Shown here one piece after another: positions 12,787-14,176 of a DNA stretch of 14,176 nt; the first letter of the stretch is position 1; each line of letters starts with the position of its first letter. This DNA comes from DAOTUL01 sp034437435 (lineage in GTDB: Bacteria; Chloroflexota; Anaerolineae; Aggregatilineales; Phototrophicaceae). The stretch is taken from positions 1-14,176 of the forward strand of contig CAYQJO010000103.1 of NCBI GenBank assembly GCA_964417785.1, written 5' to 3'. The translations under genes and the position numbers were made by a program. The notes beneath the pieces are model-generated. The model ran no database searches and was not told where the DNA came from. It saw only the letters and a program-made list of their open reading frames with translations.

Positions 12787-14176
12787 TTACTTTTTCGCTA
12801 ACACCGGCTTGAACCAGAAGCTATAGGCGTAACTGGACGCATCGAGCGTGTACTGGTTCAGCGTCTGTGGCCCACAGCTTCCGTTGCCGAGTCCGCGCTG
12901 AACATGATCCAGACTCACCGTGATCGCCTCCTGCGGTACCAGCTTATAGGTGTGGTCGGCCTCCGTCAGATTCGCCAGCGTGTAGTGATGGGCGCTGAGG
13001 TTCAGCAGCGGCAGACCGGCTACCATCAACCCATTCCCATCAGCATCAGTAAAGGCCGCCCAGCGGACATCGGTTTTGTTGCCGTTCTCCTGCGGCATGA
13101 TGTAGGGAACATACTGCGCGGTCACAGTGCCGCTGTATGCGCCGATCTTCACACCAGCCTTACGGTCGGGATAGCTCTCATGCGGACCGCGCCCGTACCA
13201 TGAAAACTGCTCATATGCCGCCGGAATGACCATCTGCACGCCTACACGCGGCAGTGTCGGCACCTGCGGCATGGCATCCAGCGTGTGAACCACCACCACA
13301 TCACCATTACCATATACCCGGTAGGTCAGCGTCGTATGGATCAACTCGGTCCCATCCGGTCGCTTACCGACGAAGCGGGTCGTCACCAACGCCATCTGCG
13401 GACCCGGTCGCTCGACACGCACATCTTCACGCAATGTATAGGTGATCTGATCGAGACCGGCGGCCCGCCAATGCTCGCCCACCCGCCGGTTCGGGCCACC
13501 CACCAGTGAGTCGTCGTTGCTGGTCGGCGCACGCCAGATGTTCGGGACCGGTCCACTGACCAGCAGATCATGCCCACCAGCCGTAAATGACGCTATATGC
13601 CCGTTATCATCGAATGTGAGCGCGAAATCATCACCACTGACCGTCAGGCCATCAACTTGAATCTCCCCTTCGGGCTGCAAACGCGGATGGCGTGGTGCCG
13701 TCAATGCGAACTGCGCCCAGGCGACCTCATGCCCGGCTCCGGCCCAGATTGTCGCCTCGCGCAGTCGGAAGCACACTTCCAGCCAGCATTCACCCTCGGC
13801 TGGTTGATACGGCACCGTCACCACCTCGGATTCGCCCGGACCAATGGCGATGGGGGCCAGCGCACCCGACTGCTGCTCTACACCATCGACCAGCAGCACC
13901 CAACTCACCACCAGTCCGCTCAAATCGCTGAAGGTATAGCGGTTCGACACCCGCAAGCGACCTTTCGCCAGGTCCAACGCCTCAACACGCACCGGTTCCA
14001 GTACCTTTTTATACTCCCACATCGCAGGATGTGGCTGGCGGTCCGGCCAGATCAACCCGTTGATGCAGAATGGCCCGTCGTTGGGGTCGTCACCGAAATC
14101 GCCACCGTAGGCATACCAGGGCTGGCCGTCTTCGGTATGCTGCACGATGCCCTGGTCCACCCAATCCCAGATAAAA
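12787..14176 (-). CDS. lacZ: Beta-galactosidase, GH2 LacZ-type, C-terminal part (5'-truncated by window edge)
   Basis: 462 residues are visible; the gene enters through the right edge with FIWDWVDQG and ends at TAA 12789-12787. Hydrolyses terminal beta-galactosides. The end of the catalytic barrel is recognised by WDWVDQG and by YGGDFGDDPNDGPFCINGL with WPDRQPHPAMWEYKKV. An Ig-like domain follows, then the large beta-sandwich of the LacZ small chain (WAGAGHEVAWAQF, PNIWRAPTSNDD, WYGRGPHESYPDRKAG, MPQENGNKTDVRW). The C terminus is complete. The catalytic Glu residues lie mostly upstream and cannot be checked. No frameshift is present in the visible part. A true specificity for lactose is not shown; many such enzymes act on plant or glycosaminoglycan galactosides. 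Confidence 0.93.
   Translation of the reverse strand, partial: FIWDWVDQGIVQHTEDGQPWYAYGGDFGDDPNDGPFCINGLIWPDRQPHPAMWEYKKVLEPVRVEALDLAKGRLRVSNRYTFSDLSGLVVSWVLLVDGVEQQSGALAPIAIGPGESEVVTVPYQPAEGECWLEVCFRLREATIWAGAGHEVAWAQFALTAPRHPRLQPEGEIQVDGLTVSGDDFALTFDDNGHIASFTAGGHDLLVSGPVPNIWRAPTSNDDSLVGGPNRRVGEHWRAAGLDQITYTLREDVRVERPGPQMALVTTRFVGKRPDGTELIHTTLTYRVYGNGDVVVVHTLDAMPQVPTLPRVGVQMVIPAAYEQFSWYGRGPHESYPDRKAGVKIGAYSGTVTAQYVPYIMPQENGNKTDVRWAAFTDADGNGLMVAGLPLLNLSAHHYTLANLTEADHTYKLVPQEAITVSLDHVQRGLGNGSCGPQTLNQYTLDASSYAYSFWFKPVLAKK

Overview
This 14.2 kb window is ordinary bacterial chromosome: dense genes, coding GC in the mid to high fifties, short gaps and Shine-Dalgarno-led starts, several of them GTG or TTG. 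No rRNA, tRNA, CRISPR array, transposase or phage gene was seen. The gene mix fits an environmental Chloroflexota-type bacterium: a VldE/actinobacterial-style GT20 synthase, an SGSH-like sulfatase, a secreted DUF5060-type glycosidase and a stand-alone cyanophycin-synthetase-like ATP-grasp. That placement is an inference of moderate confidence. The left edge looks like a low-quality contig end.

Layout, left to right. (1) 1-1270, minus: secreted glycoside hydrolase-like protein, cut by the left edge. (2) 1277-1659: a 383-base gap holding about nine copies of GCAAGGTT/AACCTTGC, two perfect hairpins and an extended -10 promoter. (3) 1660-4897: a PfkB-fold sugar kinase-like protein that lacks its catalytic residues (minus), divergent from trehalose-phosphate phosphatase otsB (plus), which collides tail to tail with the GT20 trehalose-phosphate synthase otsA (minus). 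(4) 4898-6341: an AT-rich divergent promoter region with a perfect 18-base palindrome, then a CobW/COG0523 metallochaperone GTPase translationally coupled to a small unknown protein. (5) 6350-11656, all minus: a 67-aa unknown protein, a CphA-like ATP-grasp ligase and a FolC/Mur-type ligase overlap as one unit, followed by a sulfatase and a ferritin-like protein, each with a promoter-like site of its own. (6) 11747-14176, minus: a CbpA-type DnaJ co-chaperone with a perfect hairpin in its leader, and the C-terminal part of a GH2 beta-galactosidase cut by the right edge.

How the genes fit together: OtsA and OtsB make trehalose. The glycosidase, sulfatase and beta-galactosidase point to use of complex, possibly sulfated, glycans. 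The most unusual unit is the three-gene block 9165-11656. It separates into two proteins the two ligase activities (ATP-grasp and Mur ligase) that cyanophycin synthetase carries in one chain, and adds a small unknown protein at the front. Its product cannot be read from sequence. A second recurring signal is the motif TGCTATNNT upstream of four minus-strand genes, which looks like the housekeeping extended -10 promoter of this genome.
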